Source: Paludisphaera soli (GTDB lineage: Bacteria; Planctomycetota; Planctomycetia; Isosphaerales; Isosphaeraceae). Taken from it: 64,000 nt of DNA. The notes under the pieces are model-generated. The model saw nothing but the letters and a program-made list of their open reading frames with translations, had not been told where the DNA came from and made no database searches. The stretch lies in NCBI RefSeq assembly GCF_011064595.1, contig NZ_JAALJI010000010.1:62001-126000 (forward strand), in the 5' to 3' direction. Every line of letters starts with the position of its first letter. Within the stretch, counting starts at the first letter, position 1. Below are positions 6,613 through 14,648 of the stretch, one piece after another. Position numbers and translations under genes: made by a program.

Positions 6613-9600
6613 GTGAATCTCGAATGGTTCGTCCGGCAGCTCGAATTCCCGACCCTGACCCGCAAGTGGCTCAACGGCCTGGGCGTGCGCGACCTGGACC
6701 GCGGCGAGCGCGACGTCGAGGACCTCGCCCGTCACGCCGGGCCCGAGGGCCGGCAGCTCCTCGCCCGGATCGCCGGCCAGTTCGACTCGATCCTGCCGCG
6801 AAGCTCCGACCCGGGCATGGCCCTGACGAACTTCGAACGCTACGTCGCCGCCCTGCCCGACCCCTCGCTCGGACTGGCGCGGCTGGCGGCGCGCCCCCGG
6901 ACGACCGAGATCCTGCTGCAGGTCTTCAGCACCAGCCAGCACCTCAGCGAGCTGCTGATCCGCAGCCCCGACCTGATCGACTGGCTCCAGGCGGGGGCCG
7001 AGCGCCGCGACCGCCGGACCCTGATCGCCGACCTCTGGAACATCCTGACCTCGGGCGAGCCCCAGGAGGACCCCCGGATCGCCCTCCGCCGGTTCCGGCT
7101 CCGCGAGACGCTGCGGATCGGCTACAACGACATCGTCCGCGGCTTCCCGCTGGAAGTCACCACCGCCGACCTGTCGCACCTGGCCGACGCCTGCATCGAA
7201 GCGGCGACCCGGGTGGCCCGGATCGGCATGGTGCGCCGCTACGGCGAGCCCACGGGCTCTCACGGCCGGCCCGCCCGGTTCTCGGTCCTCGGCCTGGGGA
7301 AGCTCGGCGGCGTCGAGCTGAACTACAGCTCGGACATCGACCTCATCTTCCTCTACGACGAGGACGGCGCGACCGCCGGCCTCCGCTCGGTCACGAACGC
7401 CGAGTTCTTCGCGAGGATGAGCGCGGAGGTGGTGCGGCTCCTCTCCGACCACACGGCGCTCGGGATGGCCTACCGGGTCGACATGCGGCTCCGGCCCGAG
7501 GGGGACCAGGGAGTCCTCGCCCGCTCGTTCGACGCCACGATGGGCTATTACGTCACCCGCGGCCGCACCTGGGAGCGGCAGGCCCTGATCAAGTGTCGGA
7601 CGGTCGCCGGCGACGCGGAGCTGGGCGCCGCCTTCATCGAGGCCGTCACGCCGTTCGTCTACCGGCGCTACCTGAGCGCGTCGGAGATCTCGGAGATCAA
7701 GTCGCTGAAGCGTCGGATCGAGCAGCGCACGGTCTCCGCAGGCCGCGCCGAGTTCGAGGTCAAGACGGGCCACGGCGGCATCCGCGACGTGGAGTTCGTC
7801 GTCCAGTTCCTCCAGCTCCTGCACGGCGGCGAGTACCCTGTCGTCCGCAGCACGAACACCCTGGAGGCCGTCGACCGGCTGGAGCAGGTGGGCTCGCTGA
7901 CGGCCGAGGAGCGGAGCGTGATGGACGACACCTACCGCTTCCTCCGCCAGGTCGAGCACCGGCTCCAGATGCTCTTCGACCGCCAGACCCACGAGATGCC
8001 CCGGCAGCTGGAAGAGGTCCGGACGCTGGCGATCCGCATGGGCTACGCCCCGCTCAGCGTCCTGGAGGATCGCGAAGGTCCGGCCCGCCGCTTCCTCGTC
8101 GACTACCGGAGCAAGACCGAGCTGAATCGGCGGATCCTCAACCACATCCTCCACGACGCCTTCCTCGTGGGCGACGGCGACGGCGACCGCGCCGAGGCCG
8201 ACCCGATCGTCGACCTCGTGCTCGACCCGCACTCCACCGAGGAGCACGCGTCGGAGGTGCTCGCCCGCTACCCGTTCCGCGACCGGGCGGCCGCCTACAA
8301 CAACCTCATGGCGCTGGCGAGGGAGGACTTCGCGTTCCTCTCGCACGCCCGCTGCCGCCACTTCCTGGCCTCAATCGCCCCCCGCCTGCTCCAGGCCGTG
8401 GGCCGCACCGCCGACCCGGACTTGACGCTGGCGAATCTGGAGAAGGTCTCGGCCTCGCTGGGGGCCAAGGCCATCCTGTGGGAGCTGTTCAACATCAACC
8501 CGCCGAGCCTGCGGCTCTACGTGGAACTTTGCGCCACCAGCCAGCTCGTCTCGCGGATCCTGACCAACAACCCGGGGATGATCGACGACCTGATGGACTC
8601 GCTGGTCGTCGACCGCCCCCTCCCCGGCGCGGCGATCAAGGCCGAGCTGGCCGAGCTGACCCGGGGGGCCGAGGACCTGGCCCCGATCCTCTGGAGCTTC
8701 CGCAACAAGGAGTGGGTCCGCATCGGCACCCGCGACGTCCTCTCGCGCGAGCCGATCCGCGAGGTCGCCCGCGAGTTGGCCGACGTGGCCGAGGCGATCG
8801 TCGGCCAGGTGGCGCGCGACCAGTGGTCGCGACGGGCCGAGCGGTTCGGATCCCCCACCCGGGCCGACGACGGCCGTCGCGACCGCTGGGCGATCCTCGC
8901 CCTGGGGAAGCTCGGCGGCCGGGCGCTCAATTATCACAGCGACCTCGACCTGGTCTTCCTCCACGAGAGCGACGGCTGCACGACCGGCGGGGTCGAGTCG
9001 ACCTCCAACCAGCAGTTCGTCACCGACGTGGCGCAGCGGCTGCTCAAGGCGATGGGCCGCGACGCCGCCACCGGGGTCCTCTACCAGGTCGACACCCGCC
9101 TGCGGCCCCACGGCGCGGCCGGCCCCCTCGTCAACACGCTCCGGGCGTTCGCCGACTACTACGAGACGTCGGCCCAGTCGTGGGAGAAGCTCGCGCTGAC
9201 GCGCGGGCGGGTCGTCTTCGCCACCGGCGGCTTCGGCCGCCACGTCAGCGACGCGATCCGGGCCGTCCTGACCAGGCCCGTCGACGCCGCGGCCCTCGGC
9301 GCCGAGGTCGTCGCCATGCGGCGGCGGCTCGAGGACTCGCGGGGCCGCAAGGACCTGAAACGCGGAGTCGGCGGCCTGGCCGACGTCGAGTTCGCCGTCC
9401 ACTACCAGACGCTCATCCACGCCGCGCGCCACCCCGACGTCCTTCGGCCCAACACCTGGGAGGCCCTCGACGCCCTGGCCGTCGTCGGCGTCCTCAGCCC
9501 GGCCCTGCACGACGAGCTGCGGGACATCTACAACTTCCTGTTCAGCGTCGACGCCCGCCTCCGCCTGATCCACGACCGGGCCGGCGCGGAACTGCCCGAG

Positions 9601-9759
9601 GATCCCGACGACCTGACCCGCCTGGCCCGTCGCCTGAAATACGACGCGGACGACCCGACGCTCGCCGTCTCCACGTTCCTGCTCGACTCCGCCCGCTACA
9701 GCACCCGCGCCCGCGCCATCTTCCAGCAGCTCGTCCCCGACGGCGACGCCGCGACCTGA
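6613..9759 (+). CDS. glnE: Glutamine synthetase adenylyltransferase/deadenylyltransferase
   Basis: This bifunctional enzyme attaches and removes AMP on glutamine synthetase and so couples nitrogen assimilation to PII signalling. The 1048-residue protein carries two nucleotidyltransferase domains, as expected. The first has LGKLGGVELNYSSDIDLIF (from about residue 228) and the second LGKLGGRALNYHSDLDLVF (from about 764); each has the G-K-L-G-G and D-x-D metal-binding motifs. A helical GlnD-like linker follows each domain. The length is slightly above the proteobacterial ~950. The start is GTG at 6613. No glnA or PII gene is in the window. Confidence 0.95.
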   Translation: MNLEWFVRQLEFPTLTRKWLNGLGVRDLDRGERDVEDLARHAGPEGRQLLARIAGQFDSILPRSSDPGMALTNFERYVAALPDPSLGLARLAARPRTTEILLQVFSTSQHLSELLIRSPDLIDWLQAGAERRDRRTLIADLWNILTSGEPQEDPRIALRRFRLRETLRIGYNDIVRGFPLEVTTADLSHLADACIEAATRVARIGMVRRYGEPTGSHGRPARFSVLGLGKLGGVELNYSSDIDLIFLYDEDGATAGLRSVTNAEFFARMSAEVVRLLSDHTALGMAYRVDMRLRPEGDQGVLARSFDATMGYYVTRGRTWERQALIKCRTVAGDAELGAAFIEAVTPFVYRRYLSASEISEIKSLKRRIEQRTVSAGRAEFEVKTGHGGIRDVEFVVQFLQLLHGGEYPVVRSTNTLEAVDRLEQVGSLTAEERSVMDDTYRFLRQVEHRLQMLFDRQTHEMPRQLEEVRTLAIRMGYAPLSVLEDREGPARRFLVDYRSKTELNRRILNHILHDAFLVGDGDGDRAEADPIVDLVLDPHSTEEHASEVLARYPFRDRAAAYNNLMALAREDFAFLSHARCRHFLASIAPRLLQAVGRTADPDLTLANLEKVSASLGAKAILWELFNINPPSLRLYVELCATSQLVSRILTNNPGMIDDLMDSLVVDRPLPGAAIKAELAELTRGAEDLAPILWSFRNKEWVRIGTRDVLSREPIREVARELADVAEAIVGQVARDQWSRRAERFGSPTRADDGRRDRWAILALGKLGGRALNYHSDLDLVFLHESDGCTTGGVESTSNQQFVTDVAQRLLKAMGRDAATGVLYQVDTRLRPHGAAGPLVNTLRAFADYYETSAQSWEKLALTRGRVVFATGGFGRHVSDAIRAVLTRPVDAAALGAEVVAMRRRLEDSRGRKDLKRGVGGLADVEFAVHYQTLIHAARHPDVLRPNTWEALDALAVVGVLSPALHDELRDIYNFLFSVDARLRLIHDRAGAELPEDPDDLTRLARRLKYDADDPTLAVSTFLLDSARYSTRARAIFQQLVPDGDAAT

Positions 9760-9790
9760 CGGGCGACGACGATGTACCCGGAGACCCGCC

Positions 9791-10609
9791 ATGCCCTTCG
9801 GCCCGCTCTTGATGGGACTCGCGATCCTCGCCTCCGCCCCCCCGGAGGGCCGCCGCGCCGACCTGCGGGACGGGGCCAAACTGTTCATCCCGGCGGGCTT
9901 CCGGGAAGTCGACGGCAAGGTGAACATCCTCTTGCACCTTCACGGGACGCCGACCGTGACCGAGCCCGCGCTCGCCGCCCTGGACTGGAACGCGGTGCTC
10001 GTCTCGTTCAACCGGAGCGGCCTCTCCTCGGCCTACCGGGAGCCTTTCTCCGACCCCGCGCTCTTCCCGCGACTGCTCGACGAGGCGGCGCGGGCCGCGG
10101 CGACCGAGTCGGGAGCCCGTCCCGAGGTCGGCAAGGTCCTCCTCAGCAGCTTCAGCGCGGGGTTCGGCGGGGTCCGCGAGATCCTCAAGACGCCGGCCTC
10201 GTTCGACCGGATCGACGCGATCGTGATGGCCGACTCGATCTACTGCGGCTACGCCGGCGACCCGGCCGAGAAGCGGGTGGACCCGGACCTCATGGAAGGC
10301 TTCGAGCGGTTCGCGCGCGAGGCCGCCGAGGGCCGAAAACGCTTGCTCGTCAGCCATTCGGCCCAGGTCCCGCCGGGCTACGCCAGCACGACCGAGACGG
10401 CCGACTATCTCCTCAAGGCCGTGGCCGCGTCGCCCGAGCCGGCCGACGTCGATTGGGGAGACGGCTGGCGTCAGACCCGGAAGGCGACGCGGGGGAAGTT
10501 CGAGGTCCTCGGTTTCGCGGGCGATGGGCCCGAGGATCACATGCGGCACCTGCGCCGGATCGTGGACCTCTGGAAGCTCGTCCCCGACCCGTTCGCCGAG
10601 AAGGGCTGA
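9791..10609 (+). CDS. Secreted alpha/beta-hydrolase-like protein
   Basis: The 272-residue protein begins with a short hydrophobic segment (MPFGPLLMGLAILASAPP) that could be a signal peptide. A strand-loop LLHLHG (about residues 39-44) fits an oxyanion region, and SSFSAGFGG (about 118-126) looks like a nucleophile elbow. Downstream come an aspartate in VMADSIYCGY and a histidine in GPEDHMRHL, which together would make a catalytic triad. I do not recognise a named family. It starts 31 nt after glnE and may be read from the same transcript. It converges on the DUF1080 gene, 15 nt away. Confidence 0.65.
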   Translation: MPFGPLLMGLAILASAPPEGRRADLRDGAKLFIPAGFREVDGKVNILLHLHGTPTVTEPALAALDWNAVLVSFNRSGLSSAYREPFSDPALFPRLLDEAARAAATESGARPEVGKVLLSSFSAGFGGVREILKTPASFDRIDAIVMADSIYCGYAGDPAEKRVDPDLMEGFERFAREAAEGRKRLLVSHSAQVPPGYASTTETADYLLKAVAASPEPADVDWGDGWRQTRKATRGKFEVLGFAGDGPEDHMRHLRRIVDLWKLVPDPFAEKG

Positions 10610-10624
10610 CCGATCCTCGGAGGT

Positions 10625-11278
10625 TCACTCGGCCTTCGCGGCCTTCAGCTCCTTGACCTCGACCGCCCGGAAGGCGATGGTCCCGCCGTGGTTCTGGAGG
10701 CAGACGTAGCCCTTCAGCGGCTTCTCCTTGAGCGGCTCGACCTGGCTCTGGTCGACGTCCTGGATCAACTCGCCGTTGAGGACGATCCGGATGCGCGGGC
10801 CTTCGCAGGTGACTTCCAGGGTGTTCCATTCGCCCGCGGGCTTGATGGCGTTCACCTTCGGGGCGATGTAGCGGTAGAGCGAGCCCGTGCTGTGCACCGA
10901 CGCCGGCTTGCCCGCGTCGTCGAGGAGCTGAATCTCGTACGAGTAGAAGGAGGGGCGGGTCGAGCGGGAGGAGTCCGGGACGAACGCGGTGGTGCGGAAT
11001 CCGACGCCGCTGTTGCAGCCGGGGGCCATCCGGAATTCGACGTGGAACGTGAAGTCGTCGAATTCCCGCTCCTTGTAGCGGAGGAACCCGAACCCCTTGC
11101 CGCGACAGACCAGGAGCCGGTCCTCGACAGTCCAGACGGGTCGTTTGGAGCCGTCGACCTCGGCTTCGGAGACCCCCTCGGCGACCCAGCCGTCGAGGCT
11201 CCGGCCGTCGAAGAGCGGGATCGCCGCGTCGTCGGCGGCGAAGGCGAGGAGGCCCAGGACGAGGAAGGCGGTCGGCAT
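10625..11278 (-). CDS. DUF1080 (3-keto-disaccharide hydrolase-like) secreted protein
   Basis: The 217-residue protein has a cleavable-looking N-terminus (MPTAFLVLGLLAFAADDAA) followed by the DUF1080 opening FDGRSLDGW. A concanavalin-like fold includes the NSGVGFRT segment, a YEIQLLDD strand and a closing LQNHGGTIAFRAVEVKEL, all typical of the family. The family is expanded in Planctomycetes and Bacteroidetes and is linked to glycan and 3-keto-sugar breakdown outside the cytoplasm. The length is at the short end of the family, so this is a single-domain member. It stands alone, convergent with the hydrolase gene. Confidence 0.88.
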   Translation of the reverse strand: MPTAFLVLGLLAFAADDAAIPLFDGRSLDGWVAEGVSEAEVDGSKRPVWTVEDRLLVCRGKGFGFLRYKEREFDDFTFHVEFRMAPGCNSGVGFRTTAFVPDSSRSTRPSFYSYEIQLLDDAGKPASVHSTGSLYRYIAPKVNAIKPAGEWNTLEVTCEGPRIRIVLNGELIQDVDQSQVEPLKEKPLKGYVCLQNHGGTIAFRAVEVKELKAAKAE

Positions 11279-11410
11279 CGTCGTTCGCTCCGAGGGGGTG
11301 CCGTCGAAGGGCGCCGCCCGAGGCCTCGGGCGGCGTTTCGGGACGATCCTAGCACGGAGGCGAGGGGCGATGCGACCCGCCGGGCCGGCCCCGGGCGATT
11401 TCCGACCGGG

Positions 11411-12991
11411 TCAGGCCGAGCCCACGCGGCGGGGCACCGCGCGTCCGACGCCGGGGGTCTGCACGTCGTCGGACGGGCCGTCCTCGTGGTACTCGGCGTC
11501 GGTGTTGACCTTCCAGGTGTCGTACTTCCCCTGGCCGAGGATGTTCCGCGCGGCGAGCGTGGCGGTCATCATCGAGTGGTCCTGATTATTGTACTTGTGC
11601 ATCCCGTTGCGGCCGGCCAGCTCCAGGTTGTCGAAGTTCGCCAGCCAGCCCCGGATGACCTCCAGGTGCTTGCGGTACTCGTCGTCGTAGACCGGGTAGG
11701 CCTTGGGCATGCGGACGACGCAGCCGTCGATCACCTCGCTCGCCGGCACCAGCCCCATCGCGTCGATCTCGCGGCGGCCGAGTTCGAGGAGGTCCGCGTC
11801 GGACATCGTCCAGAGCTCGTCGCCCTCGAAGCAGAAGTACTCCAGGCCGAGGCTCGACTTGGTGGGGTCGGGCACGAGGTCGGGCGACCAGTTCTTGAAG
11901 TTCTGGATCCGGCCGACGCGGACGTCCGGCTCGTGCACGTAGATCCAGGTGTCGGGGAACGTCTCGGCCCGGTCGACGATCAGGACGACCGAGAGGAAGT
12001 CGCGGTAGCCGAGCGACTCGGCGGCCTTGCGGACCTCGTCGGGGGCGGCCGGGTTCATGGAACGGATCAGCTCGCGGACGGGGAGCGTGGAGAGGAACTG
12101 GCGGCCCGTGTAGCGGTAGGTCTTCCCGGCCTCGTCGCGGGCGACGACCGAGGTCACGGACGAGCCGTCGTGGTCGATCCGGACGACGCGGCGGTCCATG
12201 TGGACCGCGCCGCCCATCTCGCGGATGCGGTCGCGGGCCGTCTCCCACATCTGGCCGGGGCCGAGGCGGGGGTAGTGGAACTCCTCGATGAGGGTCTTGA
12301 TGACCTCCCCCTTCTTGGAGCCGAGCCCCCCCTTGAGCGCGCCGAAGACCGCCCGGACGAGGCTCAGCCCCTTGATCCGCTGGGCGGCCCAGTCGGCCGA
12401 GATGGCCGAGGTGGGCATCCCCCAGACCTTCTCGGTGTAGGACTTGAAGAAGGTCTCGAAAAGCACCCGGCCGAACCGGTTGACGACCCAGTCCTCGAAG
12501 CTCCGCTCCGGCTTGATCGGCCGGATGCGGGCCTTGATGTAGCTGAGGAGGATCCGGGCCGAGCGCGCCAGGCCGAGCTTCCAGAGCGCGTCGACCGGCT
12601 TGAGCGGGTAGTCGAAGAACTTGCGGTCGTAGTAGATCCGGCTGAGTCGGGGCCGCTTGATGAACTGGTCGCCCAGGATCTCCCGCCAGAGGTCGTTGAC
12701 CTCCTGGCTCTTGGAGAAGAAGCGGTGGCCGCCGATGTCGAAGCGGTAACCCTTGTACTCGTCGGTCCGGCTGATGCCGCCGACGAGCCTGGGGTCGGCC
12801 TCGAGGACCGCGCAGGTGCGGCCGTTCCTGGCGAGTTCGTAGGCCCCGGTGAGCCCGGCGGGGCCGCCGCCGGCGATCACCGTCTCATAGGCTTCGATCA
12901 CCGCCTCGGAGCCGGGTTCCTCGACGCGCGTCCAGCGGTGGGGGACGGCCCCCGTGCGCGTCGTCGGCGACTGTGGCGACTCCATGCCCAT
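11411..12991 (-). CDS. FAD-dependent amine oxidase/desaturase-type oxidoreductase
   Basis: The 526-residue protein has a dinucleotide-binding motif GGGPAGL (about residues 41-47) after a ~35-residue leader. FDIGGHRFFSKS follows, a motif of UDP-galactopyranose mutase-like and protoporphyrinogen oxidase-like flavoproteins. A C-terminal FAD motif, NLELAGRNGMHKYNNQDHSMMT, closes the domain. The start at 12991 is favoured by GAGGAG six bases upstream; a second ATG follows two codons later. The open frame continues further upstream without homology. Planctomycete relatives often sit near glycosyltransferases, but none is present here, so the substrate is unknown. Confidence 0.82.
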   Translation of the reverse strand: MGMESPQSPTTRTGAVPHRWTRVEEPGSEAVIEAYETVIAGGGPAGLTGAYELARNGRTCAVLEADPRLVGGISRTDEYKGYRFDIGGHRFFSKSQEVNDLWREILGDQFIKRPRLSRIYYDRKFFDYPLKPVDALWKLGLARSARILLSYIKARIRPIKPERSFEDWVVNRFGRVLFETFFKSYTEKVWGMPTSAISADWAAQRIKGLSLVRAVFGALKGGLGSKKGEVIKTLIEEFHYPRLGPGQMWETARDRIREMGGAVHMDRRVVRIDHDGSSVTSVVARDEAGKTYRYTGRQFLSTLPVRELIRSMNPAAPDEVRKAAESLGYRDFLSVVLIVDRAETFPDTWIYVHEPDVRVGRIQNFKNWSPDLVPDPTKSSLGLEYFCFEGDELWTMSDADLLELGRREIDAMGLVPASEVIDGCVVRMPKAYPVYDDEYRKHLEVIRGWLANFDNLELAGRNGMHKYNNQDHSMMTATLAARNILGQGKYDTWKVNTDAEYHEDGPSDDVQTPGVGRAVPRRVGSA

Positions 12992-13313
12992 GAGCGGCTC
13001 CTCGTGACCTTCCTGATCCGATGGACCCCTCGGGCGGGGTCCGGAAACGCGGTCCATCGCGTCCTCGATCCGACGTCTCGGCGACGGGCGGGCCGAGTTT
13101 TGGCATAAATGCCGGGGGCGGTCAACGTCGATCAAAATCGTCGCGACCTGTCGCCCTTGACCGCTTTCGTCCGATCATGAAAATGGCCGAGCCGTTCGAC
13201 GCCGCCCCCCCGGCCCGGCCGGGAAGGGCGCACGGCCGGCCCCCGTCGCGAGTCTCCTCCTTACGGACGGGGGCGCCGACTCCGACGGGTATCCGTTCCC
13301 CAGGAACACCCAA
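12992..13313. other. Intergenic region between divergent genes
   Basis: These 322 bases contain no supported gene. A small dyad GGCAT-AA-ATGCC sits at about 13102-13113, and TTGACC-like hexamers occur on both strands (for example near 13157), but none has a convincing -10 at proper spacing. Promoters for both flanking genes are expected here. Confidence 0.45.
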
Positions 13314-13607
13314 ATGACTGCCGAACAGTTCGAGACGGTCCTCGACGAGATCCGCCGCCGACAGGGGACGCGTCATCCGCTCGTGCAGCTCGCCACGGCG
13401 GAGAGGACGATCCGCGGCCGCGTGGGCGATTTCGTCGTCGATCGGTCCTCGCGTCGCAACCCGCAGTCCCCCTACGGGATCGTCTCGATCGAGCCCCCCG
13501 GCCTGGTGCCGGGCCCGCTGCAGCTCGTCCAGGTCGCCGAGATCCTCCCGGACGGCGTCCGCGAACTCCCCGCCCGCCAGCCCGCACTGGCCGGCTCCGG
13601 CGTCTGA
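13314..13607 (+). CDS. Small hypothetical protein, 97 residues
   Basis: I do not recognise this protein. It is hydrophilic, with an opening helix (TAEQFETVLDEIRRRQ) resembling planctomycete small conserved proteins, a basic middle, and a proline-rich tail. There is no signal peptide or membrane segment. Support for a real gene comes from a good ribosome-binding site (AGGAA about eight bases upstream of the ATG) and a strong hairpin terminator starting 26 nt after the stop. No function is assigned. Confidence 0.6.
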   Translation: MTAEQFETVLDEIRRRQGTRHPLVQLATAERTIRGRVGDFVVDRSSRRNPQSPYGIVSIEPPGLVPGPLQLVQVAEILPDGVRELPARQPALAGSGV

Positions 13608-13632
13608 CGCCCCATAAAGGTCGAAACCACGG

Positions 13633-13671
13633 GACCGGCGCCGGGCGGGAGGAACCGCCCCGACGCCGGTC
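13633..13671 (+). terminator. Intrinsic-type terminator after the 97-residue gene
   Basis: The outer stem GACCGGCG (13633-13640) pairs with CGCCGGTC (13664-13671), and the inner stem GGGCGG (13643-13648) pairs with CCGCCC (13655-13660), around an AGGAA-containing loop. A short T-rich tail (TCGTCGTTT) follows. It lies between the 97-residue gene and the PEP-CTERM gene and separates the two units. Confidence 0.6.
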
Positions 13672-13797
13672 TCGTCGTTTCGAAGGCCGTCGAGATGCCC
13701 TTGCCCGATGACCGGCGCGTCAATACAGTCCGGAATCGACCAGAGCCCGTCCGGTCGGAATCGGCGGGACGACGGACTTCAACGAGGTGATGCGACC

Positions 13798-14514
13798 ATG
13801 ATGCGGTCAAGGACGGCCCTCGCGACGTGGCTGACGGCGTTCGCGGCGATGAGCGCCGCGGGCGGATCGGCGAGGGCTTCGAAGCTGCTGACGTTCGACG
13901 ACGTGTACGGCGTCGCGTCCGAAATGCCGATCTACAGCGGATACGGCGGGCTGGACTGGCAGAACGTCGAGGCCATGAACGTCGATTGGTGGCGAAACAC
14001 CGGCAATCCCGCCAACGGGTACGTCCACGGCCTCACGTCGGGGTCCCAGGTCGCCTGGGTGCCGACGAACGGATCCGGCACGGCTACGGCCGTCCTCAGC
14101 AGCCCGACCCCATTCGCCTTCACGGGCGCCGCGTTGACCTCGGCGTGGATGGACGACCTGACGGTCCGGGTCGACGGCTATTTGAAGGACCGGCTCGTCG
14201 GCTCGCGGACGGTCGTCCTCAACACGGACGCCCCGACGCTCGCCGCCTTCCCGTTCGACGCGGTCGACGCGGTGCGGCTCACGGCCTCGGGCGGGACGCT
14301 TAATCCGGCGTATGGATCGTCGGACGAGCCCGGCTGGCTCCCCGCCCTCAACTTCGTGCTCGACGACGTCCGGCTCGACGTCGCGTCCGGGCCCGACGGG
14401 GCCCCGCCGACCGAGCCAACCGACCCGACCCCCGTGCCCGAGCCGTCGACGCTGGCCCTCGCCGGGCTGCTCGCCGCCGGCTGGTGGCTCCGGCCGCGAC
14501 GTCGCGTCGCCTGA
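13798..14514 (+). CDS. PEP-CTERM sorting-domain protein
   Basis: The 238-residue exported protein has an N-terminal signal peptide (about residues 1-24, ending near SARASK). A beta-rich middle resembles the PEP-CTERM extracellular modules that open with LLTFDD. The C-terminal sorting signal is VPEPSTLALAGLLAAGWWLRPRRR: a V-P-E-P motif, one hydrophobic helix and an arginine-rich end. Such proteins are processed by an exosortase and are often linked to exopolysaccharide; no exosortase gene is in the window. GAGGTGAT seven bases upstream supports the start at 13798 (a second ATG follows directly). The repeat-free middle gives no clue to its ligand. Confidence 0.9.
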   Translation: MMRSRTALATWLTAFAAMSAAGGSARASKLLTFDDVYGVASEMPIYSGYGGLDWQNVEAMNVDWWRNTGNPANGYVHGLTSGSQVAWVPTNGSGTATAVLSSPTPFAFTGAALTSAWMDDLTVRVDGYLKDRLVGSRTVVLNTDAPTLAAFPFDAVDAVRLTASGGTLNPAYGSSDEPGWLPALNFVLDDVRLDVASGPDGAPPTEPTDPTPVPEPSTLALAGLLAAGWWLRPRRRVA

Positions 14515-14648
14515 GCGAGACGGCGGACCGCTCGAACGCGACCGCCGCGGATTCCTCCGAATATCGAGAGAAGACTCCCCGACGCGTCCCGGGCTCCGGA
14601 CTCCTGGGCCTGGGACGGGCGGGCGAAGGCCCACGCAAGATCGAGCGG

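Noticed and set aside
6624-9812. 1062-codon frame overlapping glnE
   Set aside because: A second frame of the same strand, rich in R, P and G; the real gene is glnE at 6613.
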